From assembly GCF_001029445.1 (NCBI RefSeq), contig NZ_LDOT01000011.1, forward strand, positions 1 to 64,000: 64,000 nt of DNA, in the 5' to 3' direction. Each line of letters starts with the position of its first letter. Within the stretch, counting starts at the first letter, position 1. The position numbers and the translations under genes were made by a program. The stretch is from Photobacterium aquae. Its GTDB lineage: Bacteria > Pseudomonadota > Gammaproteobacteria > Enterobacterales > Vibrionaceae. A model generated the notes under the pieces. It saw only the letters and a list, made by a program, of their open reading frames with translations, was not told the origin of the DNA and ran no database searches. Below, piece by piece: positions 47,615-58,088 of the stretch.

Positions 47615-49060
47615 ATGACACTGGAAACTGTAGAAAAGACAATGCTGGCCCAGTCAGGGCTGGGACGTGAAGAGCTGAGTCGTACACTGGGCGTAGTGGC
47701 GGCCCGCGAGGTCGACTACGCTGATATTTATTTCCAGTCTTGCTGGCATGAGTCGCTGGTTCTAGAGGACAGCATCATCAAGGATGGATCATTCAATATC
47801 GATCGCGGTGTTGGGGTGCGGGCGGTGTCTGGCGAGAAGACCGGTTTTGCCTATTCCGATCAGATCAACCAACTGGCCCTGACCCAAAGTGCCAAGGCGG
47901 CGCGCGGGATCACCCGTAGTGGTGGCGACGGCAAGGTCAAAGCATTCACTCCGGTCGTACCGACAGAATACTATGCCGCGGTCAATCCGCTGAACGGTTT
48001 CGACAAGCACCAGAAGATCGCTTTGCTAGAAGAGATCGACCGTTATATCCGGACCAAGGAGCCATTGGCGACCGAGGTGTCGGTTAGCCTCAACGGTGTG
48101 TATGAGCAAGTATTGGTCGCCGCTCTCGATGGGACGTATGCTGCGGATATCCGTCCGTTGGTTCGACTATCGATCAGTGTTTTGATTGAGAAGGGTGATA
48201 AGCGTGAGCACGGTAGCGCGGGTGGCGGTGGCCGTTTTGGTTACGAGTACTTCCTCACTGAAACCGGCGGCAAGAGCGTGGCCCTGACTTATGCCGATGA
48301 GGCTATCCGTCAGGCATTGGTCAATATTGATGCCGACGAGGCACCTGCGGGTACGATGCCCGTTGTTCTTGGCGCGGGTTGGCCGGGCGTATTGCTGCAC
48401 GAGGCTGTGGGTCATGGTCTTGAGGGGGATTTCAACCGCAAGGGCTCGTCAATGTTCTCGGGGCAGATGGGTGAGCAGGTGACATCCAGCCTATGTACGA
48501 TTGTCGATGACGGTACCTTGGTTGATCGCCGTGGTTCGATCAATATCGATGACGAGGGCACGCCGGGCCAATACAATGTGCTGGTCGAGAAGGGTAAGCT
48601 CAAGGGCTACATGCAAGATAAGCTCAATGCCCGCTTGATGGGCGTAGCACCGACGGGCAATGGTCGCCGAGAGTCGTATGCGCATTTGCCGATGCCGCGT
48701 ATGACCAACACTTACATGTTGCCGGGCGAGCACAGCCCTGAAGAGATTATTGCCAGCGTGAAGCGTGGTGTTTACGCGCCGAACTTTGGTGGTGGCCAAG
48801 TGGACATTACTTCGGGCAAGTTCGTTTTCTCTGCGTCTGAGGCATACCTGATTGAAGACGGTAAGATTACTCGGCCAATCAAGGGTACGACCCTGATCGG
48901 TAGCGGTATCGAGGCAATGCAGCAGGTGTCGATGGTCGGTAACGATCTCGATATCGACCGCGGCGTCGGTGTCTGTGGCAAGGCAGGGCAGAGCGTGCCT
49001 GTCGGTGTCGGTCAGCCGACCCTGAAAATTGAGTCGATGACGGTTGGCGGTACTCAGTAA
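47615..49060 (+). CDS. tldD: Metalloprotease TldD
   Basis: TldD forms a heterodimeric protease with PmbA (TldE) that trims unfolded peptides, matures microcin B17-type precursors and degrades CcdA in E. coli. The 481-residue protein has the zinc motif [13 protein letters not shown] (HEAVGH near residue 262) that marks TldD as the catalytic subunit. I used the ATG at 47615; the open frame upstream lies in the intergenic region. pmbA is nearby but separated by the opposing darP gene. Confidence 0.95.
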   Translation: MTLETVEKTMLAQSGLGREELSRTLGVVAAREVDYADIYFQSCWHESLVLEDSIIKDGSFNIDRGVGVRAVSGEKTGFAYSDQINQLALTQSAKAARGITRSGGDGKVKAFTPVVPTEYYAAVNPLNGFDKHQKIALLEEIDRYIRTKEPLATEVSVSLNGVYEQVLVAALDGTYAADIRPLVRLSISVLIEKGDKREHGSAGGGGRFGYEYFLTETGGKSVALTYADEAIRQALVNIDADEAPAGTMPVVLGAGWPGVLLHEAVGHGLEGDFNRKGSSMFSGQMGEQVTSSLCTIVDDGTLVDRRGSINIDDEGTPGQYNVLVEKGKLKGYMQDKLNARLMGVAPTGNGRRESYAHLPMPRMTNTYMLPGEHSPEEIIASVKRGVYAPNFGGGQVDITSGKFVFSASEAYLIEDGKITRPIKGTTLIGSGIEAMQQVSMVGNDLDIDRGVGVCGKAGQSVPVGVGQPTLKIESMTVGGTQ

Positions 49061-49077
49061 GCGCCAATCGACAGTGA

Positions 49078-49110
49078 TAAAAAATGCCAGCGAAGATGCT
49101 GGCATTTTTG
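49078..49110. terminator. Bidirectional terminator between tldD and darP
   Basis: Stem AAAATGCCAGC/GCTGGCATTTT with a six-base loop, preceded by A-run and followed by T-run, serves the convergent genes. Confidence 0.9.
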
Positions 49111-49130
49111 TTTGGCGGCGAACAGAACGC

Positions 49131-49655
49131 TTAGTCTTCGATGTACAGCTCTTTGAGGTACTGGAAGATTTCGCGGTAAGCCTTGGCTGGCTTGTTCTGC
49201 TCTTTTTCTTTCTTGGCCTGACGAACCAGCTGGCGCAGGTGCTGACGGTCAGCGTCAGGGTGATCAACCATAATGGCATTGATCATGCTGTCACCGTTTT
49301 CGATCAGCTTGTCGCGCTTCTGCTCTAGCTTGCGCAGTTGGGCTGTGGTTTGTGAGTGCTTGTTGTTAAGTTTGTCCAGTGCTGTCTGGATTGGCTCAAT
49401 CTCAACCTGACGCATCAGTTTGCCTATACGCTGTAGCTGACGGCGACGGGCTTCGTTTTTGAAGCGCTGAGCGTCTTTCACCGCTTCTAGCAGCTCTTCG
49501 TCCAGCGGGATTTTTGCCAGCGCACCTGGTTTTAGTTCAACCAGCTCTTCGCCCATTTTTTGTAGGGCTTCCATATCGCGCTTCATCTCGGATTTACTTA
49601 CCCAGATGATTTCTTCTTCTTCTTCCCAAGGGGCTTTTTGGTTTTTACGGCTCAT
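49131..49655 (-). CDS. darP: Ribosome-associated protein DarP (YjgA, DUF615)
   Basis: A 174-residue, highly charged, helical protein that binds late 50S assembly intermediates in E. coli. It has an acidic N-terminus ([15 protein letters not shown]) and the DUF615 core [19 protein letters not shown] (about 43-61), with basic helices after it. It is divergent from pmbA and lies between tldD and pmbA, a common gamma-proteobacterial arrangement. Confidence 0.93.
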   Translation of the reverse strand: MSRKNQKAPWEEEEEIIWVSKSEMKRDMEALQKMGEELVELKPGALAKIPLDEELLEAVKDAQRFKNEARRRQLQRIGKLMRQVEIEPIQTALDKLNNKHSQTTAQLRKLEQKRDKLIENGDSMINAIMVDHPDADRQHLRQLVRQAKKEKEQNKPAKAYREIFQYLKELYIED

Positions 49656-49812
49656 AATGGGCTCATCGCTTTTGCATTTTGGAGTATTTTACCAGTTTAA
49701 TCATCTTTTGGGGCGCAAAAAACACCCTGCCAGTGTTATCCTAATAGTAATACCTTTTTCAGAGGCTTGTGGCACATCTGTGATGCTGGCAAGTCCGTGG
49801 TGAGATAATTAG

Positions 49813-51159
49813 ATGATGGACGTGAAAGAACAGGTCGCCCAGCAGCGTGTTCAGCTGGAAGCTGCAGTAGCCCGGGCGCTTGAGCTGGCTGGTATGCAGG
49901 CTGATGCCGCAGAAGTGGCCATTAACAAAACCACCGGGATCAGTGTATCGACGCGGATGTGTGAAATCGAAAATGTCGAGTTCAACAGCGACGGCGCGTT
50001 GGGGATCACGGTATATCGTGGCCAGCGCAAAGGCAGCGCATCAACATCGGACCTCAGTGAAGAGGCGATCGCCCAAACTGTGGCGGCAGCGTTGGATATT
50101 GCCCGTTATACCTCGGAAGACCCATTTGCCGGCCCTGGACCGGCAGAGTTGATGGCGAGGGATATTCCTGATCTTGATCTGTTCCACCCTGACGAGCCGG
50201 AACCGGATCATGCCGGTGAGATCGCCGCTCGTGCTGAGCAGGCCGCGCTGGACTACGATCCACGGATCAAGCAGAGCGACGGGGCAAGCTATGACAGCCA
50301 TTACGGGATCCGGGTATACGGCAACAGCCACGGGATGCTAGCCAGTTATGCCTCGAGCCGCCACAGCACCAGCTGCTGCGTGATTGCCGAGGGCAAGAAC
50401 GGCGAGATGGAGCGCGACTACAGCTATACCAGCGCCCGTCGAGCTCAGGACCTATGGACACCGGAAGCGGTGGGCTTGCATGCCGCCGAGCGCACCGTTG
50501 GCCGAATCGACCCTCGTAAGCTATCAACCCGCGAAGCGCCGGTGATGTTTGCCGCCGATATTGCAACAGGCCTGTTCGGCCATTTGGTGATGGGGATCAG
50601 CGGTTCCAACCTTTACCGTAAGTCCTCTTTCCTGCTTGATCACCTAGGTAAGCAAATTTTCCCTGACTGGGTGAATATCAGCGAGCGTCCACATGTTCTG
50701 CGCGGGATGGCCAGTACGCCGTTTGACAGCGAGGGTCTGGCAACCCATGATCGCGAGATTATTCAGGATGGCACTTTGCAGACATACCTGATGACCAGCT
50801 ATGCGGCGCGTAAACTGGGCAGCCAGCCAACCGGCCATGCCGGCGGGATCCACAACTGGCTGGTCAGCTCGACCGGCGAGAGCTTCGAGCAGATGCTGCG
50901 CAAGATGGATCGTGGCCTTTTGGTGACAGAGCTGATGGGCCAGGGCGTTAATATTGTCACGGGGGATTATTCTCGTGGTGCGGCGGGTTTCTGGGTGGAA
51001 AACGGCGAGATCCAGTATCCTGTCAGCGAGATCACCATTGCTGGCAACCTTAAGGATATGATGGCCAATATGGTTGCTATCGGTAGCGACACCGAAATGC
51101 GCAGCCAGATCCAGACTGGCTCTATTTTGCTCGACCGGATGAAGATTGCCGGCGAGTGA
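49813..51159 (+). CDS. pmbA: PmbA (TldE), partner of TldD
   Basis: The 448-residue PmbA/TldE protein is the non-catalytic partner of TldD in the peptide-trimming protease. It has the shared TldD/PmbA fold but, as expected, no HExxH at the site equivalent to TldD; conserved stretches include [13 protein letters not shown] [13 protein letters not shown] (about 340-352) and [21 protein letters not shown] (quoted in parts: [13 protein letters not shown], about 379-391). Confidence 0.95.
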   Translation: MMDVKEQVAQQRVQLEAAVARALELAGMQADAAEVAINKTTGISVSTRMCEIENVEFNSDGALGITVYRGQRKGSASTSDLSEEAIAQTVAAALDIARYTSEDPFAGPGPAELMARDIPDLDLFHPDEPEPDHAGEIAARAEQAALDYDPRIKQSDGASYDSHYGIRVYGNSHGMLASYASSRHSTSCCVIAEGKNGEMERDYSYTSARRAQDLWTPEAVGLHAAERTVGRIDPRKLSTREAPVMFAADIATGLFGHLVMGISGSNLYRKSSFLLDHLGKQIFPDWVNISERPHVLRGMASTPFDSEGLATHDREIIQDGTLQTYLMTSYAARKLGSQPTGHAGGIHNWLVSSTGESFEQMLRKMDRGLLVTELMGQGVNIVTGDYSRGAAGFWVENGEIQYPVSEITIAGNLKDMMANMVAIGSDTEMRSQIQTGSILLDRMKIAGE

Positions 51160-51184
51160 TACCTGTCGAGGTAGCTGAAAATAC

Positions 51185-51217
51185 AAAAAAGCGAGAGCCG
51201 GTGCTCTCGCTTTTTTT
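51185..51217. terminator. Bidirectional terminator between pmbA and mgtE
   Basis: Stem GCGAGAGC/GCTCTCGC with loop CGGT, flanked by six A and seven T. Confidence 0.92.
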
Positions 51218-51236
51218 ATGGTTCGATCCGGCCTCG

Positions 51237-52598
51237 TTATTGGACCAAAAAGAGGGTCGCCAGTCCGAGGAAAACCGACAGGCCGACAATATCGGTGATG
51301 GTGGTGAGAGCCATGCCCCCTGCCAGCGCCGGGTCGATATCCATTTTCTTGAGCATGATCGGGACGCAGACCCCAGCGATACCAGCGACCAGCAGGTTGG
51401 TGAGCATGGCCCCGGCAATAATGGCCCCGAGCAGGAAGTTCCCCTTCCACAAGACGACGACGGAGCCAATGATAATCGCCCACAGGATCCCGTTGATCAG
51501 GCCGACACGCGCCTCTTTGCTTAGCAGCCAGCGGGTGTTGCTGTCACCGATGTGGCCGACGGCTAGGCCGCGGATCACCAGGGCGACCGTCTGGTTGCCC
51601 GCCACCCCGCCCATTGACGGTACGATGGTCATCAAAATAGCGATTGAGGCCATTTGTGCGAGGGTTTCCTCGAACATATTGGAGACGGAGGCGGCAGCCA
51701 AGGCGGCAAGGACGTTGACCCCGAGCCAGATACTGCGGCGCTTGGCGGATTTGACGACGGGGGCAAAGGTGTCCTCGTCATCGTCCATACCCGCCATACT
51801 CATCATCGAGTGCTCGGCATCTTCACGGATAATATCGACCACGTCATCGATGGTGATACGGCCGACGAGGTGGTTGTTGGCATCAACCACCGGTGCCGAC
51901 AGCCAGTTGCGGCGCTCGAACAGGTTGGCGACCTCACCATCGTCCATGTCGACCGGAATCGCATCGTCGGCATCTTCCATCACATCATGGATCTCGACAT
52001 CGGGCTGGGTGGTGATGAGGGTGGCCAAGCTGAGGTAGCCGATCAGTATTTCGTTGAGGTCAACCACGTACAGGGTATCGGTCGCTTCCGGCAATTCGCC
52101 CTTCATGCGCAGGTAGCGCAGAACCACGTCGGCACTGACATCACCACGGATGGTGATGAAGTCGGTGCTCATGATGCCGCCGGCGGTGTCTTCCGGATAG
52201 GCCAGTGCTTTTTCGACCCGGTGACGGTCGGTCGCATCCATTTGCGCCAGCACTTCTTGGTATTTGTCGTCGGGCAGGCTACGCAGGACGTAGGCAACGT
52301 CATCCGACTCCATCCCTTCGGTAACGGCGGCCAGCTTGTCCGGTGCCATCTGGGCAACGATACCGTCTTTGACGTCTTCGGAAAGCTCGTCGAGGATATC
52401 ACCCTGCTCTTCGGGATCGGTCAGTTGCCACAGGACCTGACGTTCTTTTGGGGGGCAGGCTTCAAGCAGGTGGGCGATGTCTTCCGGCTCCATCTCCTGC
52501 AGCATGCGGCGGACATGGACAAACATCCCGTTTTCTAGGGCCTGGTTGACTTCCTGTAATGTTTGGTGCGTGTTGTCTTGTTCAATAATGTCAGCCAT
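51237..52598 (-). CDS. mgtE: Magnesium transporter MgtE
   Basis: MgtE is a Mg2+-gated inner-membrane magnesium channel. The 453-residue protein has the cytoplasmic N-domain (about 20-130, with repeats such as EPEDIAHLLEA and VTEGMESDDVAYVLRSLP), two CBS domains (about 135-255) that sense Mg2+, the plug helix, and five membrane segments (about 285-450) with the pore motif PSMGGVAGNQ. Usual length. It lies last in the minus-strand series after npr, 191 bp away, with an inverted-repeat element in its leader. Confidence 0.94.
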   Translation of the reverse strand: MADIIEQDNTHQTLQEVNQALENGMFVHVRRMLQEMEPEDIAHLLEACPPKERQVLWQLTDPEEQGDILDELSEDVKDGIVAQMAPDKLAAVTEGMESDDVAYVLRSLPDDKYQEVLAQMDATDRHRVEKALAYPEDTAGGIMSTDFITIRGDVSADVVLRYLRMKGELPEATDTLYVVDLNEILIGYLSLATLITTQPDVEIHDVMEDADDAIPVDMDDGEVANLFERRNWLSAPVVDANNHLVGRITIDDVVDIIREDAEHSMMSMAGMDDDEDTFAPVVKSAKRRSIWLGVNVLAALAAASVSNMFEETLAQMASIAILMTIVPSMGGVAGNQTVALVIRGLAVGHIGDSNTRWLLSKEARVGLINGILWAIIIGSVVVLWKGNFLLGAIIAGAMLTNLLVAGIAGVCVPIMLKKMDIDPALAGGMALTTITDIVGLSVFLGLATLFLVQ

Positions 52599-52627
52599 GG
52601 CCAGCAGTACCCCAAATGACTCTGAGA

Positions 52628-52683
52628 CGTTATACCGCGAGGAGTCCTCTGCCCGATGCCAGCTATGACTATGAGGTATAACG
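52628..52683 (-). ncRNA. Candidate structured leader of mgtE
   Basis: Minus strand CGTTATACC (52683-52675) and GGTATAACG (52636-52628) form a perfect 9-bp closing stem around 38 nt. Inside, GAGGACTCCTC forms a further short stem, and a second is possible from CATAGTCATAGCTG. The element ends 29 nt before the mgtE start. It does not match the M-box or other leader motifs I know. TATACC could also be a -10 box, so a promoter explanation remains open. Confidence 0.4.
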
Positions 52684-52789
52684 ATGCAATAAGCTGAATT
52701 TTAACGCAATAGGAGGTGGCTTGTCTCATCAGATATGAGAGGAAATGATCAATTCATCACCAAGAGGGGCGAGCGATGTGCTAAGTGGC

Positions 52790-53065
52790 TTAGTTTTCCT
52801 CGTCAAAGCCCGCTTCGATAAGCTCGCTGACTGCGGCCAGTGCCGTGGCGGCATCATGGCCTTCAGCTGATACGACCACCCGCTGCCCTTGGGCTGACTC
52901 GAGCATCAGCAGGCCCATCACGCTATCGGCGGTGGCGGTTTTGATACCGTTGCTGATGGTGATGGTCGCCTCGAAGCTCTGGGCTAGCTCGACCAGTTTG
53001 ATTGCCGCCCGGGCATGGAGGCCGAGGCGATTCTTGATAAACAGATCGCGGCTCAGGCTACTCAT
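52790..53065 (-). CDS. ptsO: Phosphocarrier protein NPr (nitrogen PTS HPr)
   Basis: A 91-residue HPr-like protein of the nitrogen phosphotransferase system, relaying phosphate from EI-Ntr to PtsN through His17 in GLHARAA. The regulatory Ser site region is SVMGLLML (about 48-55). It overlaps rapZ by 4 bp (ATGA), and the ptsN-rapZ-npr block follows rpoN and hpf in the standard order. Confidence 0.93.
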   Translation of the reverse strand: MSSLSRDLFIKNRLGLHARAAIKLVELAQSFEATITISNGIKTATADSVMGLLMLESAQGQRVVVSAEGHDAATALAAVSELIEAGFDEEN

Positions 53066-53913
53066 TGCTTACTTTCCAGTGTTCGGTGGCGAATCTGGAC
53101 TTGGTGCCCTTCATAGCGGAAGTATTCGGCAAGCTGCTGGGCAACGTAGACAGAACGGTGCTGGCCGCCGGTACAGCCGATGGCTACGGTTAGGTAACTG
53201 CGGTTGTTTTTTTCCAGCATCGGTAGCCAAGTTTCGATGAAATTGCGGATCTGATTGGTCAGCTGGCCGACTTCGGGGTGGCTGCTGAGGTAGTCTTTGA
53301 CACCTTGATCGAGGCCTGTCTGGGGTTTTAGCTCCGGTACCCAATGGGGATTGGGCAGGAAGCGAACATCAAACACATAATCGGCATCAGTTGGCAGCCC
53401 GTATTTGAAGCCAAAAGACTCGAATACCATGATCAACTCACGCGCATCGCGTCCGAGAACTCGGGACCGGACCATCTCGCTCAGGTCATGGATTGACTTA
53501 TGGGTGGTGTCGATAACCAGATCGGCCCGCTCCTTGATGGGTGCCAGTACGGCATTTTCCGACAGGATTGCCTGTTCCAGTCCGAGATCGAAGCGTGACA
53601 GTGGGTGTAGGCGGCGGGTTTCGCTATAGCGTTTTACCAGTGTCTTGTCGTCGGCATCAAGGTAAAGCACGTTGACATCGATATCATCGCCCAGAGACTC
53701 GAGGATATGTCGGATTTCATCGGGTTGGGATGGCAGGTTGCGCACATCAATGCTGACGGCGATATTTTGTTGGCTGCCAGCCAGAGTTCGGACGAATTCC
53801 GGCAAAAGGTTAACAGGCAGGTTGTCGACACAGTAATAACCGAGATCTTCCAATACGCGAAGGGCAATAGATTTTCCCGAGCCGGAACGACCGCTTACGA
53901 CCATTAACATCAT
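53062..53913 (-). CDS. rapZ: RNase adapter protein RapZ
   Basis: RapZ binds the small RNA GlmZ and delivers it to RNase E, controlling glucosamine-6-phosphate synthesis; it also has nucleotide-binding motifs. The 283-residue protein shows Walker A GRSGSGKS at residues 8-15, the motif [14 protein letters not shown] with D/R residues around 165-178, and the C-terminal [15 protein letters not shown] (about 238-252). GAGGAA lies 8 nt before the ATG at 53913. Confidence 0.95.
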   Translation of the reverse strand: MMLMVVSGRSGSGKSIALRVLEDLGYYCVDNLPVNLLPEFVRTLAGSQQNIAVSIDVRNLPSQPDEIRHILESLGDDIDVNVLYLDADDKTLVKRYSETRRLHPLSRFDLGLEQAILSENAVLAPIKERADLVIDTTHKSIHDLSEMVRSRVLGRDARELIMVFESFGFKYGLPTDADYVFDVRFLPNPHWVPELKPQTGLDQGVKDYLSSHPEVGQLTNQIRNFIETWLPMLEKNNRSYLTVAIGCTGGQHRSVYVAQQLAEYFRYEGHQVQIRHRTLESKQ

Positions 53914-53953
53914 GGCTGTTATTCCTCAGGGTTGGGGCGAAAGAGGGTGATCA

Positions 53954-54403
53954 TTATGAATCACAGGTGAGTATTTGATAAAGCTCTTCGTCGCTTTGCG
54001 CGGTACGGAGCTGTTTGCAGATGTGTTTGTCGTTGAGTTTTTCAGCCATGCTGGCGAGTGTTTTTAGGTGTTCCTGACATTGGGTTTCAGGTACCAGCAG
54101 TGCGAAGAGCAGATCGACCGGTTGGTTGTCGATGGCATCGAACTGGATGGGATCCTGACACTGGATCAGAACCGCAATGGCTTCATCGCTGTTGTTGATC
54201 CTGCCGTGGGGAATCGCAATGCCGTGGCCAATGCCGGTACTGCCCATCTTTTCTCGATTGAGCATACATTCGAATAATGGCTGGGGGTTTTGGTCCAGAT
54301 GCTGGGCCGCGATTTCGCTGATGATCTCGAGAGCGCGCTTCTTGCTGGTGCAAGGGACTGCACTCTTGGTGCAGTCCAGGCTCAATACGTTACTCAGTTG
54401 CAT
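53954..54403 (-). CDS. ptsN: Nitrogen-regulatory PTS protein EIIA-Ntr (PtsN)
   Basis: A 149-residue EIIA domain of the nitrogen PTS that controls potassium uptake and stress responses through its phosphorylation state. The phosphoacceptor is His66 in GIAIPHGR. It lies 2 bp after hpf and 40 bp before rapZ in the rpoN operon. Confidence 0.94.
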   Translation of the reverse strand: MQLSNVLSLDCTKSAVPCTSKKRALEIISEIAAQHLDQNPQPLFECMLNREKMGSTGIGHGIAIPHGRINNSDEAIAVLIQCQDPIQFDAIDNQPVDLLFALLVPETQCQEHLKTLASMAEKLNDKHICKQLRTAQSDEELYQILTCDS

Positions 54404-54405
54404 GA

Positions 54406-54693
54406 TTAATGACTATTGAGTTTATCTTTGTGTTTGTTTAGTTGACGTACCAGTTTATCAGTTAAAGCATCAATCGCGGCATACATATTTTCAGAATCCG
54501 CCTTGGCGTGGATTTCCCCAGCGTTGATATGGAGGGTGGCTTCGGCGACCTGCTGGAGCTTCTCCACGTTCAAGATGACATGGACATTGTTAATCTTATC
54601 GAAAAAACGTTCGAGTTTGTCGAACTTGGTTTCCACATATTCACGCATGGATGGGGTGATTTCAATATGGTGCCCAGTAAGATTAATTTGCAT
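54406..54693 (-). CDS. hpf: Ribosome hibernation promoting factor, short form (HPF)
   Basis: A 95-residue short HPF that helps 70S ribosomes dimerise and idle in stationary phase. It begins MQINLTGHHIEITPSMREYV and has the S30AE beta-alpha fold, with a basic C-terminal helix (KLVRQLNKHKDKLN). The ATG at 54693 is preferred: AAGGAAG sits 6 nt before it, while the ATG at 54699 would abut that site. Confidence 0.94.
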   Translation of the reverse strand: MQINLTGHHIEITPSMREYVETKFDKLERFFDKINNVHVILNVEKLQQVAEATLHINAGEIHAKADSENMYAAIDALTDKLVRQLNKHKDKLNSH

Positions 54694-54716
54694 AGACATC
54701 TTCCTTCTTGTTCGCC

Positions 54717-56201
54717 TTAGAGTAGGCGTTTTCGCTGATTAGACGGCGGGATCCCGAGGGATTCTCGGTATTTGGCGATGGTACGTCGTGCCACCATAAT
54801 CCCTTGTTCCGCCAATAATGTCGCTATTTTGCTGTCACTCAGTGGCTTGGCCTGGTTCTCGGCCGCGACCAGCTTTTTCACCAGAGCCCGGATAGCGGTC
54901 GATGAGCATTCACCGCCGTTATCGGTACTGACGTGACTGGAGAAGAAGTATTTAAGTTCGAAGATACCGCGTGGGGTATGCATGTATTTTTGGGTCGTGA
55001 CCCGTGAAATGGTGGACTCGTGCATGTCGACAGCCAGCGCGATGTCATTGAGCACCATCGGCTTCATGGCTTCCTCGCCATATTCGAAAAAGTCCTGTTG
55101 ATGTTCGACAATACAGCGGGCGACCTTGAGCAGGGTTTCGTTGCGGCTTTCCAAGCTCTTTATCAGCCATTTGGCGTCTTGCAGGTGGGTGCGGATGAAC
55201 TGGCTGTCGGCCGTGTTGCGGGTGCTCTTGCTCAGCGCCGCGTACTGCTCGTTGACCCGGATCCGCGGTACGCTGTCTGGATTGATGGTGACGACCCACT
55301 GGCCGTGATCCTTGAATACCGATACATCGGGCACGACGTATTCCGTTTCGCTGTTTACCACCCGGTTACCCGGGCGCGGGTCAAGTCCGTGGATCAGCTG
55401 CATGACCTGTTTCAGCTCAGCTTCCTTGAGCCGGGTATCGCGCATCAGCTGGCGGAAGTCTCGGTTGGCCAACAGGTCAATGTAGTCGGTCAGCAGCATT
55501 TTTGCTTCTGCCAGCCATGGTGTCTCGGGCTTGAAGGTGGCCAATTGCAGCAACAGGCATTCTTGCAGGTTGCGGGCCGCTACGCCGAGAGGGTCGAACT
55601 GCTGGACGCGTTTGAGAACCGCCTCGACCTCGTCAAGCTCAACTTCGTCATCGCCGAGGCTCTCAAGAATGTCGTCGGTCGAGCAAGACAGGTAGCCTTT
55701 CTCGTCAATGGCATCAATGATGGCGGTGGCAATGGTGCGGTCAGTCTCGCTAAACGGCGTCAGTTCTAGCTGCCAAGTGAGGTAATCTTGCAGGCTTTCG
55801 GTGGTTTCGCCTTGATAGACGGGCATGTCGTCGTCGAGAGCAATGCCGGTACTGCCGGTGCCTGCACTGTAGACGTCGTCCCAGGTGGTGTCGACGGGCA
55901 GATCTTCGGGCATTTCACGCTTTTCGATGGCTTCGGAGGTATCGAAGCTCTCGGCATCGCTGTCTGAATAGTCGGCCTCGCTGCTATCGCGACTGTCGTC
56001 GTTGTCGCGATCTTTGTGCTCTTCGCCGGTGAGGGTTTCATGGGCACTCTCTTCAAGCTCAAGCAGGGGGTTGGCATCAAGGGCCTCTTGGATTTCCTGT
56101 TGGAGATCCAGAGTCGATAGCTGCAAGAGACGGATCGCCTGCTGAAGCTGGGGCGTCATTGCCAACTGTTGACCAAGTTTGAGCTGAAGCGAGGTTTTCA
56201 T
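54717..56201 (-). CDS. rpoN: RNA polymerase sigma-54 factor (RpoN)
   Basis: Sigma-54 directs RNA polymerase to -24/-12 promoters that need enhancer-binding activators (nitrogen, flagella, other). The 494-residue protein has the Gln-rich region I (about 1-50, [26 protein letters not shown] in parts), an acidic region II (about 55-125), the core-binding region III, a helix-turn-helix (about 365-385), and the RpoN box [10 protein letters not shown] near residue 473. Confidence 0.97.
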   Translation of the reverse strand: MKTSLQLKLGQQLAMTPQLQQAIRLLQLSTLDLQQEIQEALDANPLLELEESAHETLTGEEHKDRDNDDSRDSSEADYSDSDAESFDTSEAIEKREMPEDLPVDTTWDDVYSAGTGSTGIALDDDMPVYQGETTESLQDYLTWQLELTPFSETDRTIATAIIDAIDEKGYLSCSTDDILESLGDDEVELDEVEAVLKRVQQFDPLGVAARNLQECLLLQLATFKPETPWLAEAKMLLTDYIDLLANRDFRQLMRDTRLKEAELKQVMQLIHGLDPRPGNRVVNSETEYVVPDVSVFKDHGQWVVTINPDSVPRIRVNEQYAALSKSTRNTADSQFIRTHLQDAKWLIKSLESRNETLLKVARCIVEHQQDFFEYGEEAMKPMVLNDIALAVDMHESTISRVTTQKYMHTPRGIFELKYFFSSHVSTDNGGECSSTAIRALVKKLVAAENQAKPLSDSKIATLLAEQGIMVARRTIAKYRESLGIPPSNQRKRLL

Positions 56202-56307
56202 CGTTATTTATGTACCTTAATTGTTATCTTTGCTATTGGCAGTACACCCAGCAACACTGTTGGTCCGTGCCTGCAGGGTGTCCGCTTCGGTACGTCCTTA
56301 CTACTAA

Positions 56308-57033
56308 CTATAGACGGAACTGGTCGCCCAGATAGACTCGTTTCACGTGCTCGTCGTTGAGTACTTCAGACGGTGTGCCGTGGGCGATAAGGTGCCCTTG
56401 GCTGACGATGTACGCTTGTTCACAGACATCCAGAGTTTCTCGAACATTATGGTCGGTGATCAGTACGCCTAGCCCACGATCGCGTAAATGCTCGATGATT
56501 TTCTTGATATCGATCACAGAGATAGGATCGACACCGGCAAAAGGTTCATCGAGTAGGATGAACTTAGGGTTGGCGGCCAGGGCGCGGGCAATTTCTACCC
56601 GGCGTCTTTCACCACCAGAGAGCGCCATTCCCAAGCTATTGCGGATGTGCTGGATATTGAACTCGTCGAGCAGTTCTTCCAGCTTGTCCTGCCGCTCGGC
56701 TTTGCTGAGCTCCTTACGCGTCTGCAATACTGCCATCAGGTTGTCGTGGACTGACAGCTTGCGGAAGATTGAGGCCTCCTGGGGCAGATAGCCAATGCCC
56801 ATCCGTGAACGGTTGTGCATGGGTTGCAGGCTGATATCGACGTCATCGATAGTGATCGAGCCGGCATCGCGGGCGACTAGGCCCACGATCATGTAGAAGG
56901 AGGTTGTTTTGCCTGCACCGTTGGGGCCTAGCAGGCCGACAATCTTGCCGGATTGAACCTCAAGGCTGACATCGGAAACAACTTTGCGCCCGCTGTAACT
57001 TTTGGCCAGGTTTTGTGCTTTCAATACTGCCAT
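56308..57033 (-). CDS. lptB: LPS export ABC ATPase LptB
   Basis: LptB powers extraction of lipopolysaccharide from the inner membrane with LptFG. The 241-residue ATPase has Walker A GPNGAGKT (36-43), the signature [15 protein letters not shown] (about 139-153) and Walker [14 protein letters not shown] (about 159-171). It is 7 bp after lptA. The 106 bp to rpoN could hold a separate rpoN promoter (TTGCTG, 17 bp, AAAGAT is a weak candidate). Confidence 0.97.
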   Translation of the reverse strand: MAVLKAQNLAKSYSGRKVVSDVSLEVQSGKIVGLLGPNGAGKTTSFYMIVGLVARDAGSITIDDVDISLQPMHNRSRMGIGYLPQEASIFRKLSVHDNLMAVLQTRKELSKAERQDKLEELLDEFNIQHIRNSLGMALSGGERRRVEIARALAANPKFILLDEPFAGVDPISVIDIKKIIEHLRDRGLGVLITDHNVRETLDVCEQAYIVSQGHLIAHGTPSEVLNDEHVKRVYLGDQFRL

Positions 57034-57040
57034 GTCGAGC

Positions 57041-57544
57041 TTACTTCTTATTTTGGTTTAGCTGGTTAGGCTGCAAGATAGTGGTAACGCGTTTTTTCTT
57101 TCCGCTTTCGGCGACCAGTTTTTGCTCGTCGATCTTGTAGCTAATCACCTTGCCTTGAATTTCGCTGCCTTCTTGGATCAGGATGGCATCATCGGTCATC
57201 TTGAGGAATTCCGTTGATGTCTCGTAGCGCATTTTCTTTGCCGCGCCGTCGATTGGCTTGCCGTTGTCCATCAGCTGGTGGAACGTCGCAGGGGCACCGT
57301 AGGCATCAATGGTCTCTTTGCCCTCTTGACCGCTAGGCCGGGTCACGACGACTTTGTCGGCGCGGATGTCAATGCTGCCCTGACGCAAGATTACATTGCC
57401 AGTAAAGGTGACGATATTGTTCTGGATATCAAGTTCCTGATTGTCGGAGTTGATATAGATAGGCTGCTCGGTATCGTTGCTCAATGCCCATGTAGGGCTA
57501 GAGAGCAGCAGGCAGAGCAGGGTAGTAAGTTTAAAGTGCTTCAT
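57041..57544 (-). CDS. lptA: LPS export periplasmic protein LptA
   Basis: LptA forms the beta-jellyroll bridge that carries LPS across the periplasm. The 167-residue protein has a signal peptide (about 1-20, [14 protein letters not shown]) and the OstA-like core beginning [21 protein letters not shown] (in parts) with [19 protein letters not shown]. It overlaps lptC by 14 bp. Confidence 0.94.
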   Translation of the reverse strand: MKHFKLTTLLCLLLSSPTWALSNDTEQPIYINSDNQELDIQNNIVTFTGNVILRQGSIDIRADKVVVTRPSGQEGKETIDAYGAPATFHQLMDNGKPIDGAAKKMRYETSTEFLKMTDDAILIQEGSEIQGKVISYKIDEQKLVAESGKKKRVTTILQPNQLNQNKK

Positions 57545-58088
57545 ATCTACCTTTTACATTATTCAACAGGGTAGCGATGCTACGATCCATATTCCCTTTC
57601 AGGCCGATGCCTTCGTTTTCGAAGTGTTCACCGGTAATCTTGACCGGATCCGGGGTGTCGAAATCCTTACTGATCAAATCGAGGCGCAGGTTGTCGGTTT
57701 GGATGACCTTGAGTGCAGATTGTGGCAGCAGGTTGAATACCCTAACGTGACCGGTCATCTGCAGTACGTGATCTTTGTCAAGGCGGGCCTTGTCGGCACT
57801 GATCCGCCATTCGGTTTCATCTCCGTCTCGGTAAACCCACAGGACGGGGTCGACAAAGTCGGTATTGCCACTCTGGTTGAAGTGCTCTAGGTAGCTGGCA
57901 TCTATCTGATAGCTGCGCAGGCCCGCTTCGTTATACGAGGTATTGGTTACCGTATTACCGGTAAACAGAGGCTTCTCGGCATCAGGAGCAACCTGCACGT
58001 CTTCTTCCCAGTGTTTGTCCAGCAGGTAGTAGCCGGTCCATGCACAAACTACCAGTAGCAAGGCAGAGAGTAGCCTTTGTAAGGTCAT
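57531..58088 (-). CDS. lptC: LPS export protein LptC
   Basis: LptC is the bitopic inner-membrane partner that passes LPS from LptB2FG to LptA. The 185-residue protein has one N-terminal membrane segment (about 5-22) and a periplasmic jellyroll (about 55-175, with AGLRSYQIDASYLEHF). Its ATG overlaps the stop of the upstream kdsC remnant (ATATGA), so its translation may depend on that short frame. Confidence 0.93.
   Translation of the reverse strand: MTLQRLLSALLLVVCAWTGYYLLDKHWEEDVQVAPDAEKPLFTGNTVTNTSYNEAGLRSYQIDASYLEHFNQSGNTDFVDPVLWVYRDGDETEWRISADKARLDKDHVLQMTGHVRVFNLLPQSALKVIQTDNLRLDLISKDFDTPDPVKITGEHFENEGIGLKGNMDRSIATLLNNVKGRYEAL

Noticed and set aside
52599..52789. Mg2+ riboswitch (M-box) upstream of mgtE
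   Set aside because: None of the M-box conserved blocks is present; only an inverted repeat is seen.
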